Below are positions 1 through 10,692 of a DNA stretch of 64,000 nt, piece after piece. Each line of letters starts with the position of its first letter. The stretch's first letter is position 1. Made by a program: the position numbers and the translations under genes. Below the pieces are notes generated by a model, which saw only the letters and a list, made by a program, of their open reading frames with translations, was not told where the DNA came from and did no database searches. Location: NCBI GenBank assembly GCA_024036415.1, contig JAMWET010000629.1, positions 62,001 to 126,000 of the forward strand, given 5' to 3'. Source of the DNA: Prochilodus magdalenae. Lineage: Eukaryota; Chordata; Actinopteri; Characiformes; Prochilodontidae.

Positions 1-37
1 AAAATGGGCCAGAGCAAATCAATCATTTTAAAAATAG

Positions 38-39
<2 letters not shown>

Positions 40-81
<42 letters not shown>

Positions 82-83
82 TC
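40..83. repeat. (CT)n microsatellite
   Basis: An almost pure CT dinucleotide run. Open reading frames through it only encode Leu/Ser alternation and are not genes. Confidence 0.95.
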
Positions 84-700
84 ACATGCGCTCGCCCATC
101 CCCCCACCCCCTTGTATCTTATCACGGGTCACTGCTGAGTCTCTTATTGCATGCCCCACTGAAGCGTAGACACCAACAGATTTCCATGTGTGTATGTGTG
201 TGTATGTCTTTTATTATCAGAAGATTGAAGAAATTGGCTGGGGCTCGAGGCTCTCAGCGCACGTACCCGGTCGAGTCATTATTTTATTCTCTTATAAATA
301 TCCGAGTGAAAGTTTCTTAGTGAGCAAAAGCTAAAGTAACATGTACTCTGAGCCACACACTTCTCCGGATCGGATTTGCACCTCTGCTGTTCTTTCCTCA
401 GGTTTTGAGTGTTGTGAGAGTGTCTCCTCGCAGGCAGTCAGGGTGAGATACAGGTAGAAGTATAGATATAACAATGAATCTATGCCAGGTGATTTCTGAA
501 ATTCTTCATTTCTGCAGTTGTTTGAAGTCTGAATTAAAAACGAATGCTTCTGGAAAGCAAATGCACACCATCATGAACATAAAAGTTCTGCCTCCAGTTT
601 TTATCTCCGAAGGCTAAAGGAAACGCTAGATTTCCACTTTGCTATTGCTGCTGTTAGCTTGTTGCTTGTTGCTTGCTTCCCCTGCTAATACAGCACATTT
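84..700. other. No gene seen
   Basis: Mixed-composition sequence with no long ORF, no transposase or RT motif and no tandem repeat that I can recognise. Short TG runs occur near 188-206. Confidence 0.5.
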
Positions 701-949
701 TCGTCGCTGTCCAAAGAAAAACAGGTATCTCCAAAATGGCAACTTTACAGGAGAGGCCAAAAACCTCTTTTCGTTTGAATAGAAGTCAATGGAACCAGAC
801 GTCTTTCCAAGCAGGTTTGGGCCATTTCTGTTGGTCCATTCTTCATGGAATTTCCACACAGGGTAGACAGCAGCTCATGTGATCAAATGAGGCATAAAAG
901 TAAAAATCAACATAAATGGAGATACATGTTTTTCATTGGACAGTGACGT
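701..949. mobile_element. Family C foldback MITE, copy 1
   Basis: The element runs from TCGTCGCTGTCCAAAG to the inverted end TTGGACAGTGACG. Its arms of about 35 bases also pair through 'ACAGGTATCTCCA' and 'TGGAGATACATGT'. The interior holds the family hallmark segments 'GGCCAAAAACCTC', 'AATGGAACCAGAC' and 'CATGTGATCAAATGAGGC'. It has no coding capacity. The same ~250-bp unit recurs at 3.06, 21.9 and 53.1 kb, with partial copies at 22.2 and 53.8 kb. Terminal inverted repeats, short length and lack of genes make it a non-autonomous DNA element. The superfamily is not assigned. Confidence 0.8.
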
Positions 950-989
950 TTTGCTGAACCTTACATGTGCAAATCAAATGTTATCTAGC

Positions 990-1652
990 TACACGAACAG
1001 AACTAGTGTCTCTCAGTATGGCGTCAGGCTGCCATGTTTGCTAACACAATATGCCAGCTGTCTCGGCATGGCGTTGTAGGGGTTTCTAATGGTGTCCTGT
1101 GATAATCCATCCCATGCATCTTAAATATCCGCACACAGTTCCTGCAGATTTTGCGGTAGGGGGGAAGTGGAGTGTCACCAGGCTTTCTGTACATGTGATT
1201 CGTGACAAAATCTGTTCATTCTGGTGCTGACCACGTTGCCACCACACACAAATTTCTTGGTCTTCTTCATCAAGACAAAACCGAGACTCGTCACTAAGGA
1301 TGACCCGCTGCCATTTCGTGACAATCTGGCATGACACCATTGCAGTCTTTGGCGATGTTGACGTGGTGTTAAGGGTAGTCGTTGTAACAATCTGTGTTCA
1401 TGTAGTCCTGGGTGGTGCAGTCGTCTGCTATTGGTGGCGGCACTAACAGGATGACTCATGGAGGCTCGCTAAATGTCGGCAGTCGTGGCCGTTGGGTCAG
1501 TCAGGTACAGCAATAAGGCCTGTCCTTTTTTATGTCACATGCACAGTCGAGCGTGAAACTGGAATCATTGGAATGTCTCACAATGTCAGATGTAGCCACC
1601 AAATTTCATCCGGTTGTGCAACTATTCGTGCAACTAGTCTTTTGATGATGAG
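990..1652 (-). mobile_element. Family B Tc1-like deletion derivative, copy 1
   Basis: Reading the minus strand gives broken Tc1/mariner transposase: an N-terminal part 'LHEHRLLQRLPLTPRQ', then 'RLQWCHARLS' and 'LSDESRFCLDE' around the first catalytic Asp, then a jump to the C-terminal region 'LQELCADI'-like. The long catalytic middle (second Asp and Glu) is absent. The jump falls at 'CCAGGCTTTCTG', which matches the junction in the other family B copies. The outer end near 1640-1652 carries the inverted-repeat motif 'GTCTTTTGATGATGAGTGTA'. The other end is truncated close to the family C MITE. Frameshifts make it non-functional. Confidence 0.75.
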
Positions 1653-2060
1653 TGTATGTTTACAAACCAAAAATGTTGTTAGAATCAAAATGTTGTTTTA
1701 CAAAATGTTGCAATGCAGATTATTGTAATCTTATTGTTTTATTGTTGAATCAAAAAATACTATACACTTATAAAATGTTAGAAATCCAGCCACATGTTAA
1801 AAGTTCACAAAATTCTGATGACCTCACAAAGTCCAGGTATAGTCTGAGTAGAGTCCCTGGGGTGTGTGCAGGCATGCTGCCAGCTCTTCTAACTTGCTGC
1901 AGTGTGACTGGCTGACCATGGCCAACACTAACAGGCCACCACACTGCTCTGCCAGCAGATCCTTGTGCCCTCACTGCAGTCTCTTTTATCATTCCCCAAC
2001 AGGCTATGCTGCCTCTTCTTCTGCAGTCATCAGCAGGGATTGCTGTTCTCCCTCTCCACA
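1653..2060. other. Unclassified, with a short match to the 46.9-kb transposase fragment
   Basis: No gene is recognised. Around 1838-1862 the sequence 'AGTAGAGTCCCTGGGGTGTG' is nearly the same as 'AGTAGAGTCCCTGAGGTGTG' at 46.84 kb, which lies in a Tc1-like transposase relic. This may be an old fragment of the same family. An apparent 97-codon minus-strand ORF here has no recognisable motif. Confidence 0.35.
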
Positions 2061-2297
2061 TGTCTTTGTGTTTGCACTAGTGCCATTCCCTTCCATACCG
2101 CTAGAGGCGTTCGTACATCTGACATCAGCCATTCAGTTAGTGCTGGTGGTGGAATCTTCACTGCTGCTAAAGAGAAAGTTGTAGGAGTAGAAGTTTGCTA
2201 CAACTTTTTCTGCACCATGACATCACACTGATGGCAGAGGTGGAATCGCCCCCTAGCGGTATGAAAAGGGAATGGCACTACTTCAAACACAAAGACA
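2061..2297. mobile_element. Family F foldback MITE with ~49-bp inverted arms
   Basis: Bases 2061-2109 and 2247-2297 are inverted copies: 'TGTCTTTGTGTTTG', 'AGTGCCATTCCCTT' and 'ATACCGCTAG' occur in both arms with a few mismatches. The ~135-bp loop has no coding potential. This arrangement fits a small non-autonomous DNA transposon. The exact target-site duplication is unclear. I found no second copy in the window. Confidence 0.7.
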
Positions 2298-2627
2298 CAA
2301 AAACTGAACCAAACCTAACCACACTTAGTTACAACATTTAGAGGGTCTCTTACTCTGGGCCTGGTGCACTATATAGGGAAACTAAGTCGGAATGGGACCA
2401 CCAGTTTGGTCCTACTCCTGTTGTCTATGGAGTAGGCTCTGCCCATGTCTAGTCTGTTCATATCCAGGAGGATCTGGTGGTTATGAAGGCCCTAGAACCG
2501 GGTCTATGCCAAAGATTATTTCCTAAAACTATTTTTTAATAATTGGTATCCTTCAAATTGTACACTTTTAAACAATGTGTAAAATATCGTTTTTCTTTAC
2601 CTTTTGTGTTTGGCAGACATACAGGGT
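2298..2627. other. No gene seen
   Basis: Unique-looking sequence with no recognisable ORF, repeat or RNA. Confidence 0.5.
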
Positions 2628-2880
2628 GGGATGGTGGTGCAGTGGTTAGCAGTATTGCCTCACAGCAAGAAGGGCCTGGGTTCAATAGTGAGCATTGGAG
2701 GCCTTTCAGTGTGGAGTTTGCATGTTCTCCTCATGTCTACATGGGTTTCCTCTGGGTGCTTCGGTTTCTTCTACAGTCCAACAACATGCAGTCAGGTGAA
2801 TTGGAAATGCTAATATGTGTGTATGTCTGTTAAGGGTGTTTCCTGAACTCCGGGATAGGCTCCTGCAACCCAGAGAGAAA
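2628..2880 (+). mobile_element. DANA/HE1-type SINE, copy 1
   Basis: The head 'ATGGTGGTGCAGTGGTTAGC' resembles an RNA polymerase III A box, and 'GGGTTCAATAG' resembles a B box. The body follows the well-known DANA/HE1 order: 'GCCTCACAGCAAGAAGG', 'GTGTGGAGTTTGCATGTTCTC', 'GGGTTTCCTCTGGGTGCT', 'CAGTCCAACAACATGCAG' and 'AGGTGAATTGG'. The tail has a short TG tract and 'GGGATAGGCTCCTG'. It is a diverged, inactive-looking copy. ORFs across it are incidental. Confidence 0.85.
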
Positions 2881-3061
2881 AAGCAGTTTGGAAGATATGT
2901 GGGTGAGTTTGAGCACCTCCAGCCAAATTGTGCTTTTTTGAACCTTCAGATTTTCCTACTGAAAATAATTTACCAATTTACTACATTTAAATTTCACTGA
3001 AATATTTTCCAGTATATTTTTTGTGCACACTTTTGAGCACACTCATTTGCAAGTACATACA

Positions 3062-3316
3062 TATCGTCGCTGTCCAAAGTAAAACATGTATCTCCATTTT
3101 TTTCCGATTTTTACTTTTATGCCTCATTTGATCACATGAGCTGCTGTTTACCCCGGGGTGTGAATTTCGTGAAGAGTGGACCAACAGATATGGCCCAAAG
3201 CTGCTTGGAAAGATGTCTGGTTCCATTGACTTCCATTCAAATTAAATGAGGTTTTTGGCCTCTCTTGTAAAGTTGCGATTTTGGAGATACCTGTTTTTCT
3301 TTGGACAGCAACGATA
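3062..3316. mobile_element. Family C foldback MITE, copy 2
   Basis: Terminal motifs are TATCGTCGCTGTCCAAAG and CTTTGGACAGCAACGATA. The interior is in the reverse orientation to copy 1, with 'GCCTCATTTGATCACATG' then 'GGTTCCATTGACTTCCATT' then 'GAGGTTTTTGGCCTC'. TATA-rich dinucleotides flank both ends, suggesting a TA-containing target. It is non-coding. Confidence 0.85.
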
Positions 3317-3501
3317 TATAATGTGACAACGTTTGCAGAAGCCAGAATATTCACCATTTCCCATGGTTAACTATTCAAATTGAGCAGGAAATTGTGTTCA
3401 CTGTAGAGGATGTGCACTTATTTTCACTTAGAAATCAACTAAATATGTAATTTGACCAACATGTAATCATCATTTCTGCCTGTAGTGTCTTGCTTTATGC
3501 T

Positions 3502-3502
3502 T

Positions 3503-3560
<58 letters not shown>
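3502..3560. repeat. (CT)n microsatellite
   Basis: A CT dinucleotide tract with two G interruptions, followed by a short CA run near 3581-3590. Confidence 0.95.
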
Positions 3561-3563
<3 letters not shown>

Positions 3564-4009
3564 ATTTTCTATTCTCTCTCACACACACAGATACTTACTG
3601 CGAGAATGCTGTGTACAGCTCTGCACCTGGTGCACCAGGTTTGGCTTTGCTGCTGTTTGCACTGTATGATCAATTTCCAGCTTCTTAAGAGCTGGAGAAC
3701 AATAAGCTCTCCAAAAAGCAGCGCCTGGAAAGGATAAAGCAGAGAGAGCCTCTTTTAGATGAGGGCTGCTGGGTGAAACTGTACAGCAGGTGGAGGAGTT
3801 TTGAGCAAAATGGCTTCAGTCATGCTCAGACATGGCCAAGAACCTGAGGCTGCTGTGGTTTCTCTCATATTGAGCTGAAGACAATACCGCCCCCTGATCA
3901 AAGCCCACAGGGCTCTGACTACTCCCTCTCTCCTAAGAGCCCTCCTAATCACCGCAGCATTTACACAATGGATTCAGCTATTTAGCCTGGGAGCTGGTCT
4001 GGAATTATG
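3561..4009. other. No gene seen
   Basis: Mixed sequence. ORFs are short and carry no family motifs. Confidence 0.5.
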
Positions 4010-4260
4010 GGCCGAGTGCCCTTTATACCAGTCTGATCTGGGTGCTCTTCACCCTCCGCAGAGTGCAAATTAGCCAACATTTATGTCATGCGCTTGTTCG
4101 GGCCTTTTAACGTCACTGATGTGCCCTTTCTGCACATCTCCGAAAAGCATCATCGCAAATGTCATTAATTGCCATAACTGTTCGGTTGCCTGGGGAGAGG
4201 CCTGTCACTCGATCCGTCAGGGTGAAAAAGAGATTTCGTCGCCTTAAGGATGCAAACAAG
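4010..4260. promoter_or_regulatory. Candidate conserved non-coding element
   Basis: A repeat-free, balanced-composition block with several A/T-core homeodomain-type motifs ('GCAAATTAGCC', 'GTCATTAATTGCC') and CpGs that are spared relative to the surroundings. Its texture resembles conserved regulatory DNA of fish developmental loci. Conservation itself cannot be seen from one sequence, so this is a prediction by eye only. Confidence 0.22.
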
Positions 4261-7200
4261 TTGGAAATAAGGGGACTCTCTGGGTCTAGAATCAGGTGAA
4301 ATAAATGAATAGACAAACAGCAGACCCCCAAACCAGGCCCACTGCAGTGGGAGGGGGACGGTGGTGGGTGGTATGTTGTCCGAGACCTGGGAGTAGGGGG
4401 TAGCCTGACCTGATTTATTGCCAAAGGAAAAGAAAGCACTTTAATGCTGATATAGGAAAGCAGCTGATATCTCAGTAACAGTAAACCCATAGGAAAATAC
4501 AAGCATTCACTTCAAGAGTGACAGGATTTGGTTTCGGTTAACAGTGGAGCATTTTTGGTCCATTCGGTATTAAACGTTTACTGGAAACTCAAACTAAGTG
4601 AAGAGAAAAGTTAAAAAATGCTGCAGCTTCAGAGCAACACCAGAACAAAAACTGAACTATTTATTTTCTGCCATAAATTAATAACAATATTAAACAAGAA
4701 CAACTGACAATTTCATAATGTTTGCAATAACTGTAATGTTTTGAAAATAGTTGGTAAACATCTGCATGGACATAATATTAATAATTTAGTTTCTATATAT
4801 ATTTTGTATATTTTGTAATTTGATTAAAGTGTACCTCTGTAATAATAATAAAAATATATACATTTTTCCAAATAAAATTATTTTTATTTTTTCCAAAATA
4901 AAAAAATAAAATAATAATGATAATTATTATAATAAGGACAATGCTTGTAATTGTAACGATAAACACAACAACAGAAAAAAAAAATATATTATTAATAATA
5001 ATAATGATAATTCCCAACATATGCTTGGTGGTTAAACTATTATTTGGTTACAGTGATGGCTACAAATGATCTGGTAGATATTCATTTTTGAAAACTTCAA
5101 AACATAAGTACGTAAGCATGTAAATAAATAAATACATAAATAAATTAACAAAAACATCAATATTCTATGTGGACTGCGTTCTATGATTCGACCACAAGAT
5201 TTGTAGAATGCTGGCAAAATGACAACAAGAACTCAAATTTAATCATATCCATGCTGTATTATAAATATTAAGCGTGTGTATTTTTGGTTTATATTGTTTA
5301 CATTATTCAATGTTATGATTCTTTATGTTATGTTGTTAAAGGTCTTCTACATGGTGGTAAATTCATTGGTGTTGTTTCAAATAGTTTTGATTGTCTTCAA
5401 ATGTGGTCCAACTAGATGGCAAATATCAATCCTGCACTTTCTAATTTGATTGAATGGAACATAGAGCATTGCACGCCTGAACTGGCTACAGTCTCTATAA
5501 AAGAATGCACGTGTGGGCGGAGCAAGGATAGCATGCTCATTATGGAAGTAAGTGTTGTACCTCTGTGCTGGATGTGTGGATTATTGGAATGCTGTTTAGT
5601 TATGAGAGAGCATTCGTGCGGCTTTAGCACATGAATCTTTGTGTGAGTCATGATAACACCGCTGTATAACAAATAGCCAGTGAGGAATCTTTAGTCCCTA
5701 AAGGCTAGTCTCCAGGGGGAGCAGCTCTCAGGCAAATCGACCCCATGGCTGCACCTTTACACTACGGGAAATAAAGACTTGGGGAATAAAAATGTGCTCA
5801 CTGCACACACAAGTTTGGTGGCCGTAGAAACCGTCATGAGTAATATCTAGCAGCAACATCCCAGGTGTCTTGTGAACACCTGTCTGCCTTGCAAATTGCA
5901 TCATTCTGGTTTGTGGCAGATGATCAGATTGCAATACCCTAAAACAGAGATGAACAGGAAATTCATGCTGACTTGTCCTTGCAAGGCCTTGCTTCTTTCT
6001 GAATCACCGCAAATTTAATAAACAGCTGGGGCTGCTGTGAATTGATTTGGGGGAACATAAAGAAGTGAGGAAGCATTTTGCACGTGTCTAAGAGCAAGCA
6101 CATGCTAGTTTTCACCATCCTAGCTTGGCGCAGGTGCTGGAGAGACCTTTACAGGTGGGCACGTACTGACCTTGATTAAACTGGAGAGACAAATGTATAT
6201 AAATGCACATGAATGTATATATATTTATACATATACAAAGTGCACATTGAGTATTCTGCCTGAAAATGGCTCACCCAAAAACTTTCCCACATTCAATCTA
6301 AAGTTTTTCCCATGCTGTGTATATCCTAAAAAATTTTATTGACAAATGAATGTTTAACCTTTGTTTGACCTTGTAAACGACTGGCTCCAAAAAATTCTAG
6401 AAAACTAATCATAGGCATGGGGGTCCAGAGTCCCTTCTACTCCAATAACTTTTTGTTCCTATTCTCTACAGTGTGGTGACAGACATGGAAGAGAAGCTCA
6501 TAGCCACTGTATCTTCTTTCCACAGTGTATATGATGCAGTTGGTACATATGCATTTGAAGAAGTGTGGAAGAAAAAGTAGTGGATATTGTTATTGACTGA
6601 GGAGGTCACCTTATAGCTAGCTAGGTTAGCCAGCTGGTTAGCCAGCATGCTAACCCAGCCTATAAAGCTAGCCACAAATCCAAGGAGTTAGGTTTCCATA
6701 TTAATTTGTATGTCAATAATAATATCTAGCTTTCATGCACCTTGTACATGCGACACTGTGAGTGGCCTCGAACACACCCACACTTGGGGTGATATAAACA
6801 AACCGTTGTCTGCTAGTTGGAACACATGGTTAGGAATTAAGAGGCATTACTTTTGAAAAATGAAATTACTTATTAAATGTATGTTTTAAATGAAAAGTAA
6901 TTAACACAAACTGCAGCAGCTATTAAAAATATAATCTTTCTGCAAATAGTCATGCAGTTATTTTATCTTTTGTTGGTTTTGGAACAAAACCTTGTATCTC
7001 CAAAAGGGTGACTTTTCAGTGGGAGTGTGAACAAGTGTTAGGAAGTGTTAAACTTATAATGGATGTTTTATAGATTTAGAGTCTGAGGCATTGTATAAGC
7101 AAACAAGTTAAAATTTAAATTTAAATTACAGCTAATGTGGCACAGTCTGGCCTTCACACAAGAACAACAATCCGAAACATACTTCCAAATTTAGGAAACC

Positions 7201-7264
7201 AGTCTGGAACTTTAGAAATGATCTTAACAGTCCCCTCTCTTGATGACCATTATAGATCCGTAGA
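4261..7264. other. Gene-free stretch with an A+T-rich core
   Basis: No gene, RNA or recognisable mobile element was found over about 3 kb. Bases 4780-5020 are strongly A+T-rich low complexity (AATAATAAT, AAAATAAAA), which produces meaningless Ile/Phe-rich ORFs. A block around 5980-6130 is balanced in composition and could be regulatory. ORFs near 5412-5672 and 6466-6675 lack any recognisable domain. Confidence 0.5.
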
Positions 7265-7266
7265 TA

Positions 7267-7799
7267 CAGGGGTTGGACAATGAAACTGAAACACCTGTCA
7301 TTTTAGTGTGGGAGGTCTCATGGCTAAATTGGACCCGCCTGGTGGCCAATCTTCATTAATTGCACATTGCACCAGTAAGAGCAGAGTGTGAAGGTTCAGT
7401 TAGCAGGTAAGAGCACAGTGTTGCTCAAAATACTGCAGTGCACACAACATTATGGGTGACATACCAGAGTTCAAAAGAGGACAGATTGTTGGTGCACGTC
7501 TTGCTGGCGCATCTGTGACCAAGACAGCAAGTCTTTGTGATGTATCAAGAGCCACGGTATCCAGGGTAATGTCAGCATACCACCAAGAAGGACGAACCTC
7601 CACCAGCATCATGTAGTGACCTGGCCACTATCCTGCAAGAAGAATGGCTTAAAATCCCTCTGACCACTGTGCAGGACGCAGTATATGTCATTCCCAAGAC
7701 GAACTGACGCTGTATTGGCCGCAAAAGGAGGCCCTACACCATACTAATAAATGATTGTGGTCTAAAACCAGGTGTTTCAGTTTCATTGTCCCACCCCTG
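7267..7799 (+). mobile_element. Family A Tc1/mariner deletion derivative, copy 1
   Basis: The ends are perfect mirror motifs, CAGGGGTTGGACAATGAAAC and the inverted 'TTTCATTGTCC-ACCCCTG', flanked by TA on both sides (7265-7266 and 7800-7801), the Tc1/mariner target duplication. The body encodes the start of a Tc1-type transposase (54 codons from 7452). It then jumps straight to the 3' end of the gene ('LQEEWLKIPLTTVQD', then 'AVLAAKGGPTPY' in another frame). The full element of this family is known to be about three times longer, so roughly the central catalytic domain is missing. Four more copies in the window share the same junction. Confidence 0.92.
7452..7616 (+). CDS. HTH-only transposase remnant ORF, 54 aa (family A copy 1)
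   Basis: The ORF starts MGDIPEFKRGQIVGARLAG and reads through two helix-turn-helix-like segments ('VTKTASLCDVSRATVSRVMS', residues 22-41), typical of the N-terminal paired-like DNA-binding domain of Tc1 transposases. It ends six codons past the deletion junction with STSIM and TAG. The catalytic DDE domain is absent. If translated it could bind element ends but not cut. There is no evidence of expression. The ORF is intact in all five copies in the window. Confidence 0.45.
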   Translation: MGDIPEFKRGQIVGARLAGASVTKTASLCDVSRATVSRVMSAYHQEGRTSTSIM

Positions 7800-7801
7800 T
7801 A

Positions 7802-8145
7802 GATCTTCAGTGCATGCATGAATGTTGCGGAACAAGCATTCTGCAAGAGTGAGTGAAAATTCCTAAAACAGGAATAGAAAGACTATTAAAATGCATTTGC
7901 ATGTTTCCAAACTTTGGCACATGACAATTTTTAAAAATCATTTTAATATAATTTATTCATAATGTAAGTATAAATGAATTTTTTAACACATTACTATTAA
8001 TATTGTTTGCTGTAATATTGCAAATAATATGTCATGCAAATTGTGTGATTGTGTATGTAAATATATAAAATTAGAAATTAATATTAGATTGATGTTTACA
8101 CTTTAGTTATTAATGATGATGAACTGTGGTTCAAAGGGTTATTTG
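7802..8145. other. No gene seen
   Basis: A+T-rich sequence between the family A element and a CA microsatellite. No supported feature. Confidence 0.5.
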
Positions 8146-8169
8146 CACGCACACACGCACACACACACA

Positions 8170-8219
<50 letters not shown>
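8146..8219. repeat. (CA)n microsatellite
   Basis: CA repeats with a few CG interruptions in the left third. Confidence 0.95.
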
Positions 8220-8221
<2 letters not shown>

Positions 8222-8379
8222 GGGGTTATACAGCAGGCCCTGAGATAAGCCATGTGACAGAAGTCAAACGGGAGCATTATTTTTAATAAAGTTATGACAC
8301 AGATTTGCTCCTCAGGCCAAAGAGAGCGCATTTGCACAGGGTCACAGGTGTGGGAGGACAGGGCTGCTGGCTGTGATAA

Positions 8380-8437
8380 AGAGAGAGAGTGAGATAGAGA
8401 AAGAGAAAAAGAGAGAGAGAGAGAGAGAAAAAGAGAG
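8380..8437. repeat. (GA)n-rich microsatellite
   Basis: An impure AGAG/AAAGAG tract. The Arg/Glu-rich and Ser/Leu-rich ORFs that cross it are artefacts of its composition. Confidence 0.9.
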
Positions 8438-8999
8438 CTCAGAGGTTAATGAGGAGGGACAGGGAGTCAGACAGGTTTGGCATGTGGTGGCGAAGAAGAG
8501 GTGGTGCTCATCATCCTGTCTCCTGTTACCATGGAGACACGTCCCTGTTGCCCTCCATCCTTTGTCATCTTCCCTGCATGGCTCATCATGTGTGCATATC
8601 AGCTTATATGCATCTGGCTGCTTGCCACATTCCAAACAGCAGCATCAGAGTCAGACACATTCCGAGCAGCAGCAGCGCAGTCTAGCACAGTCCAGACGCC
8701 AGCCGCACACTCAAACAAGGCAACAGCAAACACATCTGGAATGGCATCTGATGCTGTCCAGACACCAGAATCAGCTAAACAACAGCAACAGCACACTAAC
8801 AACACTGACGATGTAGTCAAACACTCCCCAAACGTCAGCTTCATAATAGACCACCAATAAGGCTCTTATTAATGTGCTAATTTTATCAGATTAAATAAAG
8901 TCATAGTCGTAGATTTAGGAGGAGAGAGAGGACTATATCGTCCTCAATGGGGATCTCAGTAATGAGCTTTCAGCCAATTTCTATCGGTGCGGCATGACT
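8438..8999. other. No supported gene; CAG/CAA-rich segment
   Basis: Around 8635-8790 there are several short CAGCAGCAG / CAACAGCAACAG blocks that open more than one frame, giving Ala-, Gln- or Thr-rich ORFs of up to 147 codons. None shows a domain, splice context or recognisable product, so I treat them as composition effects. Confidence 0.45.
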
Positions 9000-9238
9000 T
9001 TTGGTTGTAGATCTTTTCCATTACACCGTTACCCACTAGGGAACCACCACCACATGTGGGAGATTGGGGTTCGAATCCCGGTCTAGGTGACTATGCTGTG
9101 CTACACCAATAAGAGTCCTTGGGCAAGACTCCTAACACTACACTGGCCCACCTGTAATATGAATACCCTTGTAAGTCGCTCTGGATAAGAGCGTCAGCTA
9201 AATGCCGCAAATGTAAATGTAAATGTAAATGTAAATTA
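9000..9238 (+). mobile_element. Family D tRNA-derived SINE with L2-type tail, copy 1
   Basis: The B box is 'GGGGTTCGAATCCCGG' at about 9068-9083. The A-box region at about 9001-9035 is diverged ('TTGGTTGTAGATC'). The body contains 'TATGCTGTGCTACACCAATAAGAG' in part, then 'GGGCAAGACTCCTAACACTA'. The tail 9171-9206 matches the 3' end of the L2-clade LINE at 9.7 kb at 34 of 36 positions and ends in AAATGT repeats. This is a retroposed, Pol III-type, non-coding element. Confidence 0.88.
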
Positions 9239-9650
9239 CGTCTCTACTCTATGTCCTTGTGCACAGGCTCATGGGAAATGCAGTCTGATTACAGCCAGCA
9301 TCTTTCATGTGTCTTTACTGTAGCAAACTGAGCCAGCTCCACTTTTCAAGGCTGTTTAAATGTGAGGTAATCAGGCTATCTGGGCTGTAGAGTAAACATA
9401 CTCCTGCATTGTATCATATCTATAACACTAATACCTAGCATTAAGCAGTTATCAGATGTCCAGTCACATAAGCAGTGCGTCCACCTTTCTAACAAAGCTA
9501 TATGTGAAGCCACAGATAAACTGATGTGAAGACAGATGGAGGAACAATCAGATACTAATAGACAGTCGAACAAACAAATAGAAGGACAAGCAGCAAGTAA
9601 ATGAAAGTAGAAACAGACACATATACCATTTTATATCCCACATATACCAT
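9239..9650. other. No gene seen
   Basis: Unique-looking sequence ending at the LINE insertion site. It carries 'ATATACCA' at 9643-9650, which is repeated on the far side of the LINE. Confidence 0.5.
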
Positions 9651-10684
9651 TTACATTTACATTTAAGGCATTTAGCAGATGCTCTTATCCAGAGCGACTT
9701 ACAACCGTGCTTAGTGTTCTGATAATATTCCAGCTAGTAAAGAAAGTTTAGAGTCTAAAACTCACCACGAGCTCAGACACTGCCCAAACAGGGGGCCAGT
9801 GCTGGTACCTAGAGATTAATACACAGACATAGAGCAAGTAAACCATTACCTGGCAACCCCAGCCCAGTGCTCATTCCTATAGAGGAGAAAAGGTCATTAT
9901 AAGTGCAACACAATACACACAATTTACACCTCTACTAGAGCTCACTCACTTAAGTGCATTACGAAGAGATCAGTCTTCAGTCTGCGTTTGAAGACCGCGA
10001 GAGACTCCGCTGTTCTGACGCTCAGTGGGAGTTCATTCCACCATCTGGGAGCCAGGACAGAGAAGAGTCTGGACGCTTGTCTTCCATGTGTCCTTAGGGA
10101 TGGTGGTTCGAGACGAGCTGTACTTGAAGCACGAAGGGCTCGAGGTACAGCTCGACTCTTCACCATTGCCATAAGGTAGGGAGGCGCTGGTCCATTCTTG
10201 GCTTTGTAGGCCAGCATCAGGGTTTTAAATCTGATGCGGGCAACAACAGGAAGCCAATGAAGGGAGCGCAGCAGTGGAGTGACGTGGGTGAACTTCGGAA
10301 GATTGAAGATGAGACGGGCTGCAGCGTTCTGGACAAGTTGCAAGAGGAAGACCAGCCAGGAGCGAGTTGCAGTAGTCTAGCCTTGAAATGACCAGAGACT
10401 GGACCAGCAGCTGGGTGGCTTCCTGAGAAAGGAAGGGTCGAATCCTCCGGATGTTGCAGAGGAGGAATCTGCATGACCGAGTCAGGTTCGCTATGTGAGC
10501 TGAGAACGATAACTGGCCATCCAGAATCACTCCAAGACTTCTTGCATCCTCAGTCGGGGCGATCAACGAGTTCCCCAATGAGATGGCAAGATCACAGTGA
10601 GGACCTGTAGTGCTGGGGATGAACAGCAGCTCAGTCTTGCTGGGATTGAGCTTAAGGTGGTGAGCTGTCATCCATGAGCCGATA
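9651..10684 (-). mobile_element. 5'-truncated L2-clade LINE, 3' end
   Basis: On the minus strand this holds the last ~240 codons of a non-LTR retrotransposon polyprotein, then a short 3' UTR. The 3' UTR ends in the stem-like tail 'GTAAGTCGCTCTGGATAAG...' and AAATGT repeats. The octamer ATATACCA occurs on both sides (9643-9650 and 10685-10692), a candidate target-site duplication. Only the region after the RT active site remains, so it is a dead-on-arrival insertion. The tail is the one used by family D SINEs. Confidence 0.9.
9942..10671 (-). pseudogene. L2-type reverse transcriptase C-terminal relic
   Basis: The upstream frame (10671 to about 10330) carries 'LNPSKTELLFIP', 'SLGVILDGQLSFSAHI', 'CRFLLCNIRRIRPFLS' and 'LDYCNSLLAGLP'. 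The downstream frame (about 10343-9942) carries 'MQLVQNAAARLIFNLP', 'LLRSLHWLPVVARIRFK', 'AYKAKNGPAPPYL' and 'WWNELPLSVRTA', ending KTDLFVMHLSE. These are the thumb and C-terminal motifs of CR1/L2-clade RTs. Between LAGLP and QLVQNAAA a small deletion shifts the frame. The catalytic [YF]ADD box lies upstream of the truncation and is absent. Confidence 0.9.
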
Positions 10685-10692
10685 ATATACCA

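Noticed and set aside
4793..5020. Ile/Phe-rich 75-codon ORF resembling a membrane protein
   Set aside because: Caused by A+T-rich low complexity.
8373..8860. Gln/Ala-rich ORFs of 127 and 147 codons
   Set aside because: They start in a GA microsatellite or run through CAG/CAA-rich sequence. No recognised protein family, and two frames are equally open.
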